The notes: a model not told the origin generated them from the sequence alone. Positions 16,393 to 25,026 are shown, counted from the first letter of the stretch. The stretch: DNA of 35,064 nucleotides from Betaproteobacteria bacterium (GCA_011391275.1 JAABQW010000044.1:1-35064), one strand, 5' to 3'. A program made the numbers and translations.

Positions 16393-17730
16393 TCAGGCGC
16401 CCCCGGTGCCGAGACTGGCCGCGGCCTCCAGGGTCCACAGCCGGTGCGCGAGGTCGCCCGCGCGCTCCGCGCCGATCACCGGCGTGGCCAGCTCGTGGAA
16501 CTTGGCGTCGAGCTCCGCGTCGCTCAGCGGCGCGTCGGGATCGCCCTTGCGCGTCGGCTGCAGCCACGAGCCCCTCGCGCCGTCGTCCCAGTCGATGCTG
16601 ACGCGTGCCGCGCGCTTGCCGGGGAACGCCGCATCCAGTTCCGGGTCGACGGCGATCTCGATGCGGCCCATCAGGGCGCGTATCGCGGGATCGGCCAGGC
16701 GCTCCGGGGAGAAGGCGTCCAGCCGCACGGCTCCGCGCGCCAGCGCGTGCGCCACGACGTAGGCGAGGCTGAACTTCGCCAGCGCCGCCGTGGATGCCTC
16801 GGCATTGCCGGCGACGTCCAGCGCGACCCGGTAGGTTTCCACGCGGACCCGCGCGATGTCGCCCGCGGTCCTCCCGCTGCGGGCCATGACCTCGAGGGCG
16901 CCGTCGATGGCGGCGAAGGTGTGCCCGCAGCAGCCGTGGTTCTTGAACGTCATCAGCGAGATGTTCCAGACCTTGCCGAGGCTCTCGCACGCCTTGTCCC
17001 AGTCGGGGCCGTTGCTCATGGCCTTGCCGAGGCCCGCCTCGCCGTCGATCACGTCCAGCGATCCCGTCACGCCTTCGCGCGCGGCCAGCGCCGCGAGGAC
17101 GCCCGCCTCGGCGGCGCGCCCGGCATGGAGAGGCTTGGACATCGAGTCCATGCGGAACGCCTGCTGGAGGCCCGCCGCGAAGGTCGTCACCGTGGCCAGC
17201 GCGTGGGCGAACTGCCCGCGGGAAAGGCCGAGCAGCATCGCCGCCGCGGCCGCGGCGCCGAAGCTGCCCACCGTGCCCGTCGTGTGCCAGTGGCGGTAGT
17301 GCGTCCGGCCCAGGGCGGCGCCGATGCGGGTCGAGATCTCGTAGCCGGCCACGACCGCCCGGAGGAACTCCTCGCCGCTCGCGGCCCGGTCCTGCGCGAC
17401 GGCGAGTGCCGCCGCGATCGTGGGCGCGCCCGGATGGTAGATCGCGTCGCGGAAGATGTCGTCGAACTCGATGGCGTGCGAGGCGGTGCCGTTGATGAGG
17501 GCGGCGGCGCGCACCGTCGCGCGCCGGCCCAGCGCCAGCGTGGCTCCGCCACGGTCCAACTCCCCGGCCAGCGCCCGCTCGAGGAGGGTGGCGGGCGCGA
17601 CCACGGCGCCGGGAAACAGCGCCGCGTGCCAGTCGACGACGGCCCGCTTCGCGTGGTGCAGCGCCTGCGCGGGCAGCCGCTGGCTGCGCAACTCTTCCGC
17701 GTAGGCCGCGAACCGCTCGGTCACGAACAC
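16393..17730 (-). CDS. MmgE/PrpD-family protein (2-methylcitrate dehydratase / aconitate decarboxylase fold)
   Basis: This 445-residue protein has the family's conserved patches in order: EFDD...YHPGAP, HWHTTGTVGSFGA, SKPLHAGRAAEAG and FKNHGCCGHTFAAID. These carry the His and Lys residues thought to be catalytic in PrpD and cis-aconitate decarboxylase. So it is probably an active hydro-lyase, decarboxylase or epimerase on a small di/tricarboxylate. No prpB or prpC is near, so a methylcitrate-cycle role is unlikely. The GTG start at 17730 follows a GGAGGG Shine-Dalgarno. It is the last gene of the TPP enzyme-TctC unit, 15 bases after the TctC stop. Confidence 0.85.
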   Translation of the reverse strand: MFVTERFAAYAEELRSQRLPAQALHHAKRAVVDWHAALFPGAVVAPATLLERALAGELDRGGATLALGRRATVRAAALINGTASHAIEFDDIFRDAIYHPGAPTIAAALAVAQDRAASGEEFLRAVVAGYEISTRIGAALGRTHYRHWHTTGTVGSFGAAAAAAMLLGLSRGQFAHALATVTTFAAGLQQAFRMDSMSKPLHAGRAAEAGVLAALAAREGVTGSLDVIDGEAGLGKAMSNGPDWDKACESLGKVWNISLMTFKNHGCCGHTFAAIDGALEVMARSGRTAGDIARVRVETYRVALDVAGNAEASTAALAKFSLAYVVAHALARGAVRLDAFSPERLADPAIRALMGRIEIAVDPELDAAFPGKRAARVSIDWDDGARGSWLQPTRKGDPDAPLSDAELDAKFHELATPVIGAERAGDLAHRLWTLEAAASLGTGGA

Positions 17731-17745
17731 GGGGGGACCCTCCGC

Positions 17746-18723
17746 TCAGTTGGCCTTGGCCCCGGCCATCTTGACTACCTTGGCCCACTTCTCCGTCTCG
17801 GAGCGGATGTAGGCGGCGAACTCTTCCGGCGTGCTGCCGACGGGGTCCACGCCCTGCTGGACGAGCTTCTCGCGGATCTCGGGGATCCTGATGATGCGGG
17901 CGACCTCGGCCTGGATCTTCATGGCGATCTCGCGGGGCATGCCGGCCGGGCCGAGCAGGCCGAACCACGACGAAGCCTCGAAGTCGGGATAGCCCAGTTC
18001 CGCGACCGTGGGCAGGTCGGGCGAGGACGCCGAGCGCGTCTTGGTGGTGACGGCGATGCCGCGCAGGCGCCCGGAGCGCACGTGCTGGATGACGGACGGG
18101 ATCGTGGCGAACATGAAATGCACCTGCTCGCCGGACAGGAGGTCGTTGAGCGCCACCGCCCCCTTGTAGGGAACGTGCGTCGCCTCGACGCCCGCCATGG
18201 ACTTCAGGAGCTCGCCTGACAGGTGCGCCGAGGTGCCCACGCCGGTGGAGGCGAAGAAATACTTGTTCGGGCTGGCCTTGAGCAGGCGCAGGAAGTCCGG
18301 GAAATCCTTTGCCGGCATGGAGGTGGGGTTCACCACGAGCATGTTGGGCGCGCCGACCACCTGCGAGATCGGCTGGAAGTCCTTGATGTTGTCGTAGGGC
18401 ATGCTGGAATAAAGCGTCGCGTTGATCGCGAGCGGCCCCACCGACCCCATGAGCAGCGTGTAGCCGTCCGGCTTCGCCTTGGCGACCAGGTTGGCGCCGA
18501 TGTTGCCGCCGGCGCCGGGCTTGTTCTCGACGACCACGGTCTGGCCCCAGGTCTTGCGGAACTCCTCGGCCATGATGCGCGCGACGAAGTCCGTCGACCC
18601 CCCCGGCGAGAAGCCCACGACGATCGTGATCTGGCGGTTGGGCCAGTCGCCCTGCGCCAGGGCAAGCGTCGAGGCGGCCAGCGCGAGCAGGGCGGCTGCG
18701 GCTTTCAGGATCAGGTTCTTCAT
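17746..18723 (-). CDS. TctC/Bug-family tripartite tricarboxylate transporter receptor 1
   Basis: This is a periplasmic solute receptor of 325 residues. The ATG at 18723 after AAGGAGGA gives a signal peptide (MKNLILKAAAALLALAASTLALA) and a mature protein beginning GDWPNRQITIVVGFSPGGSTD. That is the standard Bug opening, where the PGG loop contacts the ligand carboxylate. GAGGNIGANLVAKAKPDGYTLL, THVPYKGAVALNDLLSG and LPTVAELGYPDFEASSWFGL complete the pattern. Ligands of such receptors are usually di/tricarboxylates or aromatic acids. No TctA or TctB membrane subunit is in the window. It sits between the TPP enzyme and the MmgE/PrpD gene. Confidence 0.93.
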   Translation of the reverse strand: MKNLILKAAAALLALAASTLALAQGDWPNRQITIVVGFSPGGSTDFVARIMAEEFRKTWGQTVVVENKPGAGGNIGANLVAKAKPDGYTLLMGSVGPLAINATLYSSMPYDNIKDFQPISQVVGAPNMLVVNPTSMPAKDFPDFLRLLKASPNKYFFASTGVGTSAHLSGELLKSMAGVEATHVPYKGAVALNDLLSGEQVHFMFATIPSVIQHVRSGRLRGIAVTTKTRSASSPDLPTVAELGYPDFEASSWFGLLGPAGMPREIAMKIQAEVARIIRIPEIREKLVQQGVDPVGSTPEEFAAYIRSETEKWAKVVKMAGAKAN

Positions 18724-18802
18724 TTGTCTGTCTCCTCCTTGTTGTTGAAGCACGCTCGGTTGCTGCAGGCGGGGAGCCGCGCCTCTCGCGGGCGCTGGCC
18801 CC

Positions 18803-20407
18803 TCAGAATTGCGCCAGGTACTGCGCCGGATCGATGTGGACGCCCACCACCAGGGGCCTCGTCGCCGCGCGCGGCTGCGCGAGGATGCGCTCCAGCCCCG
18901 CGGCCGAATCGGCAACGGCGCCGTCGCACCCCATGGACTGGGCGAGCTTCTCGATGTCGGTCGCGTCGATGAGGGTTCCCCAGCTCGGGTACTCGCGCTG
19001 GGTCTGCTTGAGCTCGATGCGGTTGAGGCTGTTGTCGCAGAACACGACCACCAGCGGGTCGATCTTCAGGCTGGCGGCGAGGCGCAGCTCGCCCTGCACC
19101 ATCGCGAGGCCCCCGTCGCCGGTGAAGCACACGACCGGGCGATCCGGGTGGACGAGCTTGGCCGCGATCGCCGCCGGAAGCGAGAAGCCCATCGAGGACA
19201 GGCCGTTGGTCATGAGGGTGGAGCGCGGCGAGTAGGTGGTCCAGCCCTGGCCCACCAGGATCTTGTGCGAGCCCACGTCCGCGGTGGCGATCGTCTCCCG
19301 CGGCATGGCGCGGCGCACGACGTCGATCACGTCGGTCGGGTTGAGGCGGCCCGCGGTGCGACCCTCGTAGTACTTCGACACGAGCGCGTTCCGGTGCGAG
19401 GCGACCTCGGCCACCGTCCACCGGGCTTCGCCCGCGCAGGCGTCGGCGAGTGCGCCGAGAATGGCGGCCACCGGGCCGACGAGCTCGACTTCCGCGGGGT
19501 AGATCTGGTCGGTGTTCGGCGTCGAGTCGACATGGATGGTCGGGACATCCACGCTCCACGGCTTGATGAGCTCCACCGCGTCGAAGCCCGCCGCGATGAT
19601 GAGGTCGCAGCCGGCGAGGAACTGCCACATGAAGGCGTTGCAGGCCATGTCCAGCGTCCCCGCGTACAGGGGGTGGTCCTCGGCCAGGACGCCCTTGGCC
19701 ATCGGGGCCACGACCACGGGGCAGCCCAGCGTCTCGGCCAGCCGCGCGAGGCTTGCGGAAGCGTTGCCGCGGACGGCGGCGATGCCGGCGAGGATCACCG
19801 GGCGGCGGGCGCCGCGGATCTTCGACACGACGCCGGCCACGGCGGTCCCGGAGCCGAACGCGAAGGGCAGCTCCTGCGCGGCGAGCGGCGGCAAGAGGAT
19901 GCGGTCGTCCACGGCCTGCGCGCCGACGACGTCGGCGGCGAGCGTCATGTGCACCGGTCCCGGGCGCTCGGCCATCGCGGTGCGCACGGCCTTGCGCAGG
20001 ATGATCGCGGCGGTGTGCGGCTGGATCGTCGTCGCCCACTTGCACACCGGGGCGAAAATGCGCTCCTGGTCGACCACCTGGTGGGTGAAGTAGGGCTCGC
20101 GCTTGCTCTCGATCTGCCCGGAGATGGCGAGCATCGGCACGCGGTCGAGCCAGGCGTTGGCCACGGCGTTCACGAGGTTCGTCGACCCCGGCCCGAGCGT
20201 GGAGACGCAGACGCCGGGGAGCCCCGTGAGCATCCCGGCGGCCTCCGCCATGAGACCGGCCGTGCCCTCGCGGCGCGCCAGCACGAAGTCGAGGTTTTCG
20301 CGCCGGCAGGACTCGAGGAGCTCGACCGTGGGGTCCCCGGGATACCCGAAGACGTGGCGCACGCCGAGGGCACGCAGGTAGCGGACCAGGAATTCGGAGA
20401 CGTTCAT
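18803..20407 (-). CDS. Thiamine-diphosphate-dependent enzyme (acetolactate synthase-like large subunit / 2-oxoacid decarboxylase)
   Basis: This 534-residue protein has the three ThDP-enzyme domains. The PYR domain carries the catalytic glutamate E47 (ARREGTAGLMAEAAG) and STLGPGSTNLVNAVANAW. A middle domain has RRPVILAGIAA. The PP domain carries the metal motif GDGGLAMVQGE (430-440) and N459 about 27 residues on. No ilvN-type small subunit is adjacent, so branched-chain amino acid synthesis is unlikely. Decarboxylation or carboligation of a 2-oxo acid from the local pathway is more likely; the substrate is unknown. It heads a minus-strand unit with a TctC receptor and MmgE/PrpD, and is divergent from the DUF1932 dehydrogenase across a palindromic operator. 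Confidence 0.85.
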   Translation of the reverse strand: MNVSEFLVRYLRALGVRHVFGYPGDPTVELLESCRRENLDFVLARREGTAGLMAEAAGMLTGLPGVCVSTLGPGSTNLVNAVANAWLDRVPMLAISGQIESKREPYFTHQVVDQERIFAPVCKWATTIQPHTAAIILRKAVRTAMAERPGPVHMTLAADVVGAQAVDDRILLPPLAAQELPFAFGSGTAVAGVVSKIRGARRPVILAGIAAVRGNASASLARLAETLGCPVVVAPMAKGVLAEDHPLYAGTLDMACNAFMWQFLAGCDLIIAAGFDAVELIKPWSVDVPTIHVDSTPNTDQIYPAEVELVGPVAAILGALADACAGEARWTVAEVASHRNALVSKYYEGRTAGRLNPTDVIDVVRRAMPRETIATADVGSHKILVGQGWTTYSPRSTLMTNGLSSMGFSLPAAIAAKLVHPDRPVVCFTGDGGLAMVQGELRLAASLKIDPLVVVFCDNSLNRIELKQTQREYPSWGTLIDATDIEKLAQSMGCDGAVADSAAGLERILAQPRAATRPLVVGVHIDPAQYLAQF

Positions 20408-20470
20408 GGCTTGCTTTCCGTTCGGTGCGGTCGAGGGGGCATCCGCGACGTTCCGGAGAATCTAGCAGAC

Positions 20471-20492
20471 ACGGTATACGGTTGTATACCGT
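20471..20492. promoter_or_regulatory. Palindromic operator candidate (ACGGTATA-N6-TATACCGT)
   Basis: A perfect 8-bp inverted repeat with a 6-base spacer sits in the divergent region between the TPP-enzyme gene and the DUF1932 dehydrogenase gene. It overlaps the presumed -35 of the plus-strand promoter. GTATAC-centred palindromes are typical of GntR-family (FCD type) repressors. No GntR gene is in the window, so the regulator would be encoded elsewhere. Confidence 0.6.
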
Positions 20493-20511
20493 CGCCCGAC
20501 CCGCGTATGAT
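20482..20511 (+). promoter_or_regulatory. Promoter candidate TTGTAT-N18-TATGAT for the DUF1932-ALDH unit
   Basis: The -10 TATGAT (20506-20511) lies 18 bases after TTGTAT (20482-20487). Transcription would begin at about 20518-20520, at or next to the ATG of the gene, implying a leaderless or near-leaderless mRNA. The -35 lies within the palindromic operator, consistent with repression. Confidence 0.5.
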
Positions 20512-20519
20512 TTCCGTCC

Positions 20520-21428
20520 ATGAGCGCGCCCGCCCTGCCCGCATTTGCACTGATCGGCTTCGGCGAAGCCGGGCAGGCGCTCGCCGAGGGATTGCGCGGC
20601 GAAGGCGTCGACCGGCTCGCGTCCTGGGACATCCTGTTCCCGGACGCCGAGAAGGGCGAGCCGCTGCGCGCGGCCGCCGGCCGGCTGGGCGTGCGGGTCG
20701 CCACCGACTGCGTGGATGCGATCCGCGGCGCCGACGTCGTCATCGCCGCGGTGACGGCCTCCTCGAACCTCGACGCTGCCGCTTCAGCCGCGGCCGGACT
20801 TTCCGCGCAGCAGTTCTACCTCGACGTCAATTCCGTGTCCCCGCAACGCAAGCGCGAGGCGGCGCGCATCGTGGGAGATCGCGCCCGCTTCGTGGACGTG
20901 GCCGTCATGGCGCCGATCCTGCCGTTGCGCCACAGGACTCCCATGCTCGCGTCCGGGCCCGCCGCCGAAGACCTGCTGCCGCTCCTGCGGCGCTGCTCAA
21001 TGAGCATCGAAGGCGTCGGCGCCGACGTCGGCGCCGCGATCGCGATGAAGATGGTGCGAAGCGTCATGATCAAGGGGCTCGAGGCCCTCACGCAGGAGTG
21101 CTTCCTGGCCGCGCAGTCGAGCGGCGTGGAGGACCGGCTGATCGCCTCGCTCACCCAGTCCTTCCCGACGCTCGACTGGGCGGGGATGGCCGACCACAAC
21201 CTCGAACGCATGGCGAGCCATGGCATCCGGCGCGCGGCGGAAATGCGCGAGGTCGCGAAGACGCTCGAGGCCCTGGGCGTCGAGCCGCTGATGACGCGCG
21301 GCACCATCGAGCGCCAGCAGCGCACGGGCGACGCGAAGCTCCGGGACGCGTTCGGCGGCAAGGTGCCGCTGGACCGCCGCGCGATCATGGAGGCGCTGCG
21401 CAAGGCCCGGAAGGACGAGCCCGTCTAG
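20520..21428 (+). CDS. NAD(P)-dependent dehydrogenase, 6-phosphogluconate/3-hydroxyisobutyrate type with DUF1932 C-terminus
   Basis: The 302-residue protein opens with FALIGFGEAGQALAEGL, a Rossmann motif of the beta-hydroxyacid dehydrogenase superfamily. GADVVIAAVTAS and FYLDVNSVSP follow, then RFVDVAVMAP. The helical part AIAMKMVRSVMIKGLEALTQE matches the region with the catalytic lysine of the superfamily (K-x-x-x-N in classic members), and the end fits DUF1932. It probably oxidises a beta-hydroxy acid or reduces the matching oxo acid. No Shine-Dalgarno precedes the ATG. It is the first gene of a unit with the aldehyde dehydrogenase 29 bases downstream. Confidence 0.8.
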   Translation: MSAPALPAFALIGFGEAGQALAEGLRGEGVDRLASWDILFPDAEKGEPLRAAAGRLGVRVATDCVDAIRGADVVIAAVTASSNLDAAASAAAGLSAQQFYLDVNSVSPQRKREAARIVGDRARFVDVAVMAPILPLRHRTPMLASGPAAEDLLPLLRRCSMSIEGVGADVGAAIAMKMVRSVMIKGLEALTQECFLAAQSSGVEDRLIASLTQSFPTLDWAGMADHNLERMASHGIRRAAEMREVAKTLEALGVEPLMTRGTIERQQRTGDAKLRDAFGGKVPLDRRAIMEALRKARKDEPV

Positions 21429-21457
21429 GGCCCCACTCCATCTCTCGAGGGAAACCC

Positions 21458-22918
21458 ATGTCCGGAACGAACAAGGCAAACGCAGGCGCGTCGGCGGATG
21501 CCGTGCCGCGGCTGCGCATGAGGATCGGCGGCGAGTGGCGCACCGGCAGCCCCGAGTCGGCCGTCGTAGACCCCTGGCGCGGCGAGAAGGTGGCCCTTGC
21601 GCCGGAATCCTCGCTGAAGGACCTGGACGACGCCCTCGCGGCGGCGGTTGCAGCCAAGGCGGTCATGGCGGCCATGCCCGGGTACCAGCGCGCGGCGCTG
21701 CTGCGCAAGGTCGCAGCACTTCTCGCCGAGCGCGCCGACGCCATCGCGGAGGTCATGACGCGCGAGACGGGGAAGGCCATCAAGGACGCGCGCGCGGAGG
21801 TCACGCGGTCGCAGGACACGATCCTGCTTTCCGCCGAGGAGGCGATCCGGATCGAGGGCGAGCAGGTCCCGCTGGACGGCACGGCCATGGGTGCGGGCAA
21901 GCTCGCCTTCCTGCTTCGCTTCCCCGTCGGCGTGGTCGCGGGCATCACCCCGTTCAACGCGCCCTTCAACCTCGCCTGCCACAAGATCGCCCCGGCCCTC
22001 GCGGCCGGAAACTCCATCGTCCTCAAGGCGCCGCCGCAGTCGCCCGCGGTCGTGGCGAGGCTGGTGGAACTGTTCGTCGACGCCGGCGCCCCCCCGGGCT
22101 CCGTGAACCTCCTGTACGGCAACGCGGTGGGGCCGGCCCTCGTGCGCGACCCGCGCGTGGACTTCGTGTCCTTCACCGGCTCGAGCCGGGTGGGCGCGGA
22201 GATCAAGGCGGCCAGCGGGCTGCGCCGCGTGGCGCTGGAGCTGGGCGGCAACGGCACGACGATCGTCCACTCGGACGCGGACGTGGCGGAGGCCGCCACC
22301 CTTTGCGCGCGCAATTCCATGCGGCTCGCGGGCCAGAGCTGCATCTCGGTGCAGAACGCCATGGTGCACGAGAGCGTGTACGACGCCTTCGTCGAGCGCC
22401 TCGTCGCCGAGGTGAAGACGCTCGAGGTCGGCGATCCGCTGGACGCGGCCACGGACGTGGGCACGCTGATCGACGAGGCCGCGGCCAGGCGGGTGGAAGG
22501 CTGGGTCGCCGAGGCGGTGTCGCAGGGCGCCCGCATGCTCACGGGCGGCGGCCGGCGCGGTGCGCAGTACGAGCCGACGGTGCTCGTGGACGTGAAGCGC
22601 ACGATGCGCGTGGTGTGCGAGGAGGTGTTCGGCCCCGTGGTGACGGTGCAGCGCTACCGGGACTTGAAGCCCCTCTTCGAGCAGATCAGCGCCGACCAGT
22701 ACGGGCTGCACTGCGGGATCTTCACGAAGTCGATCCAGGTGGCGTTCGACGCGATCCGGTCGCTTCGCGTAGGCGGCCTCATCGTCAACGGCACGTCCAC
22801 CTGGCGCACCGACCAGCTCGCCTACGGCGGCGTCAAGTCGAGCGGCATCGGCCGGGAAGGGCCGCGCTACGCCATCCGCGACATGACCGAGGAGCGCCTG
22901 GTCCTGTTCAACCTCTAG
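21458..22918 (+). CDS. NAD(P)-dependent aldehyde dehydrogenase
   Basis: The track ORF (1369 residues) is an artefact of G+C-rich read-through. The ATG at 21458 after GAGG gives 486 residues. The catalytic set is complete: N167 (TPFNAPFN), K190 (IVLKAPPQSP), E261 (LELGGN) and C295 (AGQSCIS). EEVFGPVV and GGVKSSGIGREG follow at the C-terminus. It resembles the lactaldehyde/sulfolactaldehyde/phosphonoacetaldehyde dehydrogenase group, but substrate cannot be read reliably. Beside a TPP-dependent decarboxylase it could oxidise the aldehyde that enzyme releases. Its TAG stop overlaps the stop of the convergent LysR gene (CTAG). Confidence 0.9.
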   Translation: MSGTNKANAGASADAVPRLRMRIGGEWRTGSPESAVVDPWRGEKVALAPESSLKDLDDALAAAVAAKAVMAAMPGYQRAALLRKVAALLAERADAIAEVMTRETGKAIKDARAEVTRSQDTILLSAEEAIRIEGEQVPLDGTAMGAGKLAFLLRFPVGVVAGITPFNAPFNLACHKIAPALAAGNSIVLKAPPQSPAVVARLVELFVDAGAPPGSVNLLYGNAVGPALVRDPRVDFVSFTGSSRVGAEIKAASGLRRVALELGGNGTTIVHSDADVAEAATLCARNSMRLAGQSCISVQNAMVHESVYDAFVERLVAEVKTLEVGDPLDAATDVGTLIDEAAARRVEGWVAEAVSQGARMLTGGGRRGAQYEPTVLVDVKRTMRVVCEEVFGPVVTVQRYRDLKPLFEQISADQYGLHCGIFTKSIQVAFDAIRSLRVGGLIVNGTSTWRTDQLAYGGVKSSGIGREGPRYAIRDMTEERLVLFNL

Positions 22919-23865
22919 GCCGCGACCGGCTTCTTCGGGCGGGCGGAGGCCGCACGCCCGGGCGATGCGAACCCGGGCCAGTCGTGGGCCATCGCGAGGA
23001 AGCGTTCCAGCAGCGGCGTCCTGTCGCCGGAGCGCCACGCGAGGAGCAGCCGGCTCCTCGATGCCGTCCCGGCGATCGGCCTGTGGACCACGCCGGGAAT
23101 GCTCGCGTTGCGGTAGGTGTCCGGGAGGATCGATATCCCCGTGCCCGCCGCGATCAGCGCGAGGATGGTCACGCCCTCGCGCGCTTCCTGAGCCACGCGC
23201 GGGGCGAAGCCGGCCTGGCTGCACAACCCCATCACGTGGTCGTAGAGGCCGCAGCCGATGCCGCGCGGGAAGAGGATGAACGGCTCGTCGGCGAGGTCGG
23301 CCATCCTCACGCCGGCGCGCGCGCGCGCCAGCCGGTGCCCGGACGGCAGCACCGCCGTCAGCTCGTCCTCCCAGATGTTGCGCACCGCGATTTCCGGGCC
23401 GGGCGCGAACTGGTGGGAAGGCCGCAGGAAGCCCACGTCGATGCGGCGGTCGGCGAGCGCCTGGAGCTGGGCGCCCGTGGACAGGTGGCCCATCTCCACG
23501 CGAACGCCGGGGAATCGCTCGCGAAAGGCCTGGATGAACCGCGGGAACGGCTCGAACATGGGGACGGACCCCGTGAACGCCATGCGGATCTCGCCGGCCT
23601 CGCCGCGGGCCGCGCGCCGGACCTCGTCGCCCGCGTCGTCGAGCTGCGCCAGGATGGAGCGGGCCTGCAGGAGGAAGAGGCGCCCCGGTTCCGTGAGCCG
23701 GACGCTTCTCTTGGTCCTCTCGAGCAATTTCGTCCCGAGCTCGTCCTCGACCGCCTTGATCTGCTGGCTCAAGGGCGGCTGGCTCATGTGCAGTCGGCGA
23801 GCGGCCTGGCTGAAGTTCAGCTCCTCGGCGACGGCGACGAAGTAGCGCAGCTGGCGGATGTCCAT
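22915..23865 (-). CDS. LysR-family transcriptional regulator
   Basis: The ATG at 23865 (not the track start) gives 316 residues with the typical LysR N-terminus MDIRQLRYFVAVAEELNFSQ and a winged helix-turn-helix to about residue 60 (AARRLHMSQPPLSQQIKAVE). A periplasmic-binding-type effector domain follows (IRMAFTGSVPMFEPFPRFIQ onward). It is divergent from the LigJ-type hydratase gene, so it most likely activates unit C in response to a pathway intermediate and represses itself. A T-N11-A box is present in the shared region. Its last codon overlaps the ALDH stop on the other strand. Confidence 0.93.
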   Translation of the reverse strand: MDIRQLRYFVAVAEELNFSQAARRLHMSQPPLSQQIKAVEDELGTKLLERTKRSVRLTEPGRLFLLQARSILAQLDDAGDEVRRAARGEAGEIRMAFTGSVPMFEPFPRFIQAFRERFPGVRVEMGHLSTGAQLQALADRRIDVGFLRPSHQFAPGPEIAVRNIWEDELTAVLPSGHRLARARAGVRMADLADEPFILFPRGIGCGLYDHVMGLCSQAGFAPRVAQEAREGVTILALIAAGTGISILPDTYRNASIPGVVHRPIAGTASRSRLLLAWRSGDRTPLLERFLAMAHDWPGFASPGRAASARPKKPVAA

Positions 23866-23869
23866 GCTT

Positions 23870-23884
23870 ATAGGGAATGCGTAT
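23870..23884. promoter_or_regulatory. LysR-type box candidate (ATA-N9-TAT)
   Basis: ATAGGGAATGCGTAT fits the T-N11-A rule with dyad ends. It lies five bases upstream of the LysR ATG and about 97 bases upstream of the hydratase ATG, where an autoregulatory and activation site is expected. An AT-rich AAATATATATTGG stretch follows, probably part of a promoter. Confidence 0.4.
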
Positions 23885-23980
23885 GACTGGAGGGCGAAAT
23901 ATATATTGGACTCGACCCAGCCGCGATGCAAACATCGGCCGGATACCCTGCGAGGGTCGCCTCCGGCGGCCGCCCCACCG

Positions 23981-24994
23981 ATGATCATCGACTGCCACGG
24001 CCACTACACGACGGCGCCCAGGTCCCTGGAGGGATGGCGGGCGAAACAGATAGAGGCGCTGGACGGCAAGTCGCCTTCGCCCAGGCCGACGGAGCTTTCC
24101 GTCAGCGACGACGAGCTGCGCGAGAGCCTGGAGAACGCCCAGCTCAGGCTGCAGCGCGAGCGCGGCACCGACCTCACGCTCTTCTCCCCGCGCGCGATGG
24201 CGATGTCCCACCACATCGGTACCCAGGAGACGAGCCTGGAGTGGTCGCGCCTGTGCAACGACCTCATCCACCGCGTGTGCACGCTCTATCCCCGCAACTT
24301 CGCGCCGGTGTGCCAGCTTCCACAGTCGCCCAGCGTGCCCCCGGCGAGCTGCGTCCCGGAACTGGAGCGCTGCGTGAAGGAGCTGGGCTTCGTCGGCTGC
24401 AACCTGAACCCGGACCCCTCCGGCGGCCACTGGCAGGACCCGCCCCTCACGGACCGCTGGTGGTACCCGCTCTACGAGAAGCTGGTGGAGCTCGACGTGC
24501 CTGCCATGGTGCACGTGAGTGCCAGCTGCAACCCCTGCTTCCACGCGGTGGGCGCGCACTACATCAACGGGGACACGACGGCGTTCATGCAGTTCCTCAC
24601 GTCGGACCTCTTCAAGGACTTCCCGACCCTCAGGATCGTGATTCCCCACGGGGGCGGGGCCGTTCCCTACCACTGGGGGCGCTACCGGGGCCTCGCGCAG
24701 GACATGGGCCGCCCGCCGCTCGAGGAACTGCTGCTGAAGAACGTCTACTTCGACACCTGCGTCTACCACCAGCCGGGCATCGACCTGCTCCTCAAGGTGA
24801 TTCCCGTGGAGAACATCCTCTTCGCCTCCGAGATGGTGGGCGCGGTCCGCGGCGTCGACCCGCGCACGGGCCACTACTACGACGACACGAAGCGCTACAT
24901 CGACTCGGCTCCCGGCCTCACGGCCGCGGACCGCCAGAAGATCTACGAAGGCAACGCCAGGCGGGTCTACAGCCGCCTGAAGCTGCCCGCCTGA
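23981..24994 (+). CDS. ligJ: 4-oxalomesaconate hydratase, LigJ type (amidohydrolase superfamily)
   Basis: LigJ hydrates 4-oxalomesaconate to 4-carboxy-4-hydroxy-2-oxoadipate in the protocatechuate 4,5-cleavage pathway. The ATG at 23981 gives 337 residues beginning MIIDCHGHYTTAP. H6, H8, H178, H223 and E284 fall at the numbers I recall for the zinc and catalytic residues of Sphingobium LigJ. NPDPSG, DRWWYPLYEKL and IPHGGGAVPYHWGR also match. The earlier track start at 23858 overlaps the LysR gene and adds residues with no family match. It leads a five-gene unit with two receptors and two aldolase-like genes; LigK aldolases belong to the same fold as those. A different branched unsaturated acid could be the real substrate. 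Confidence 0.8.
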   Translation: MIIDCHGHYTTAPRSLEGWRAKQIEALDGKSPSPRPTELSVSDDELRESLENAQLRLQRERGTDLTLFSPRAMAMSHHIGTQETSLEWSRLCNDLIHRVCTLYPRNFAPVCQLPQSPSVPPASCVPELERCVKELGFVGCNLNPDPSGGHWQDPPLTDRWWYPLYEKLVELDVPAMVHVSASCNPCFHAVGAHYINGDTTAFMQFLTSDLFKDFPTLRIVIPHGGGAVPYHWGRYRGLAQDMGRPPLEELLLKNVYFDTCVYHQPGIDLLLKVIPVENILFASEMVGAVRGVDPRTGHYYDDTKRYIDSAPGLTAADRQKIYEGNARRVYSRLKLPA

Positions 24995-25026
24995 GCGAAC
25001 CACGAACCGCAAGGAGGACTTCCGAA

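Noticed and set aside
18803-20407. Naming the TPP enzyme ilvB
   Set aside because: No small subunit gene or other branched-chain biosynthesis gene is nearby, and the context is catabolic.
18809-21457. Long upstream extension of the ALDH reading frame (1369-residue ORF)
   Set aside because: It is antisense to the TPP enzyme and out of frame with the DUF1932 gene; the ALDH family start is at 21458.
21425-25012. 1195-residue minus-strand ORF
   Set aside because: It lies opposite the ALDH, the LigJ-type and other clear genes; Arg/His/Gly-rich composition is typical of a shadow frame in G+C-rich DNA.
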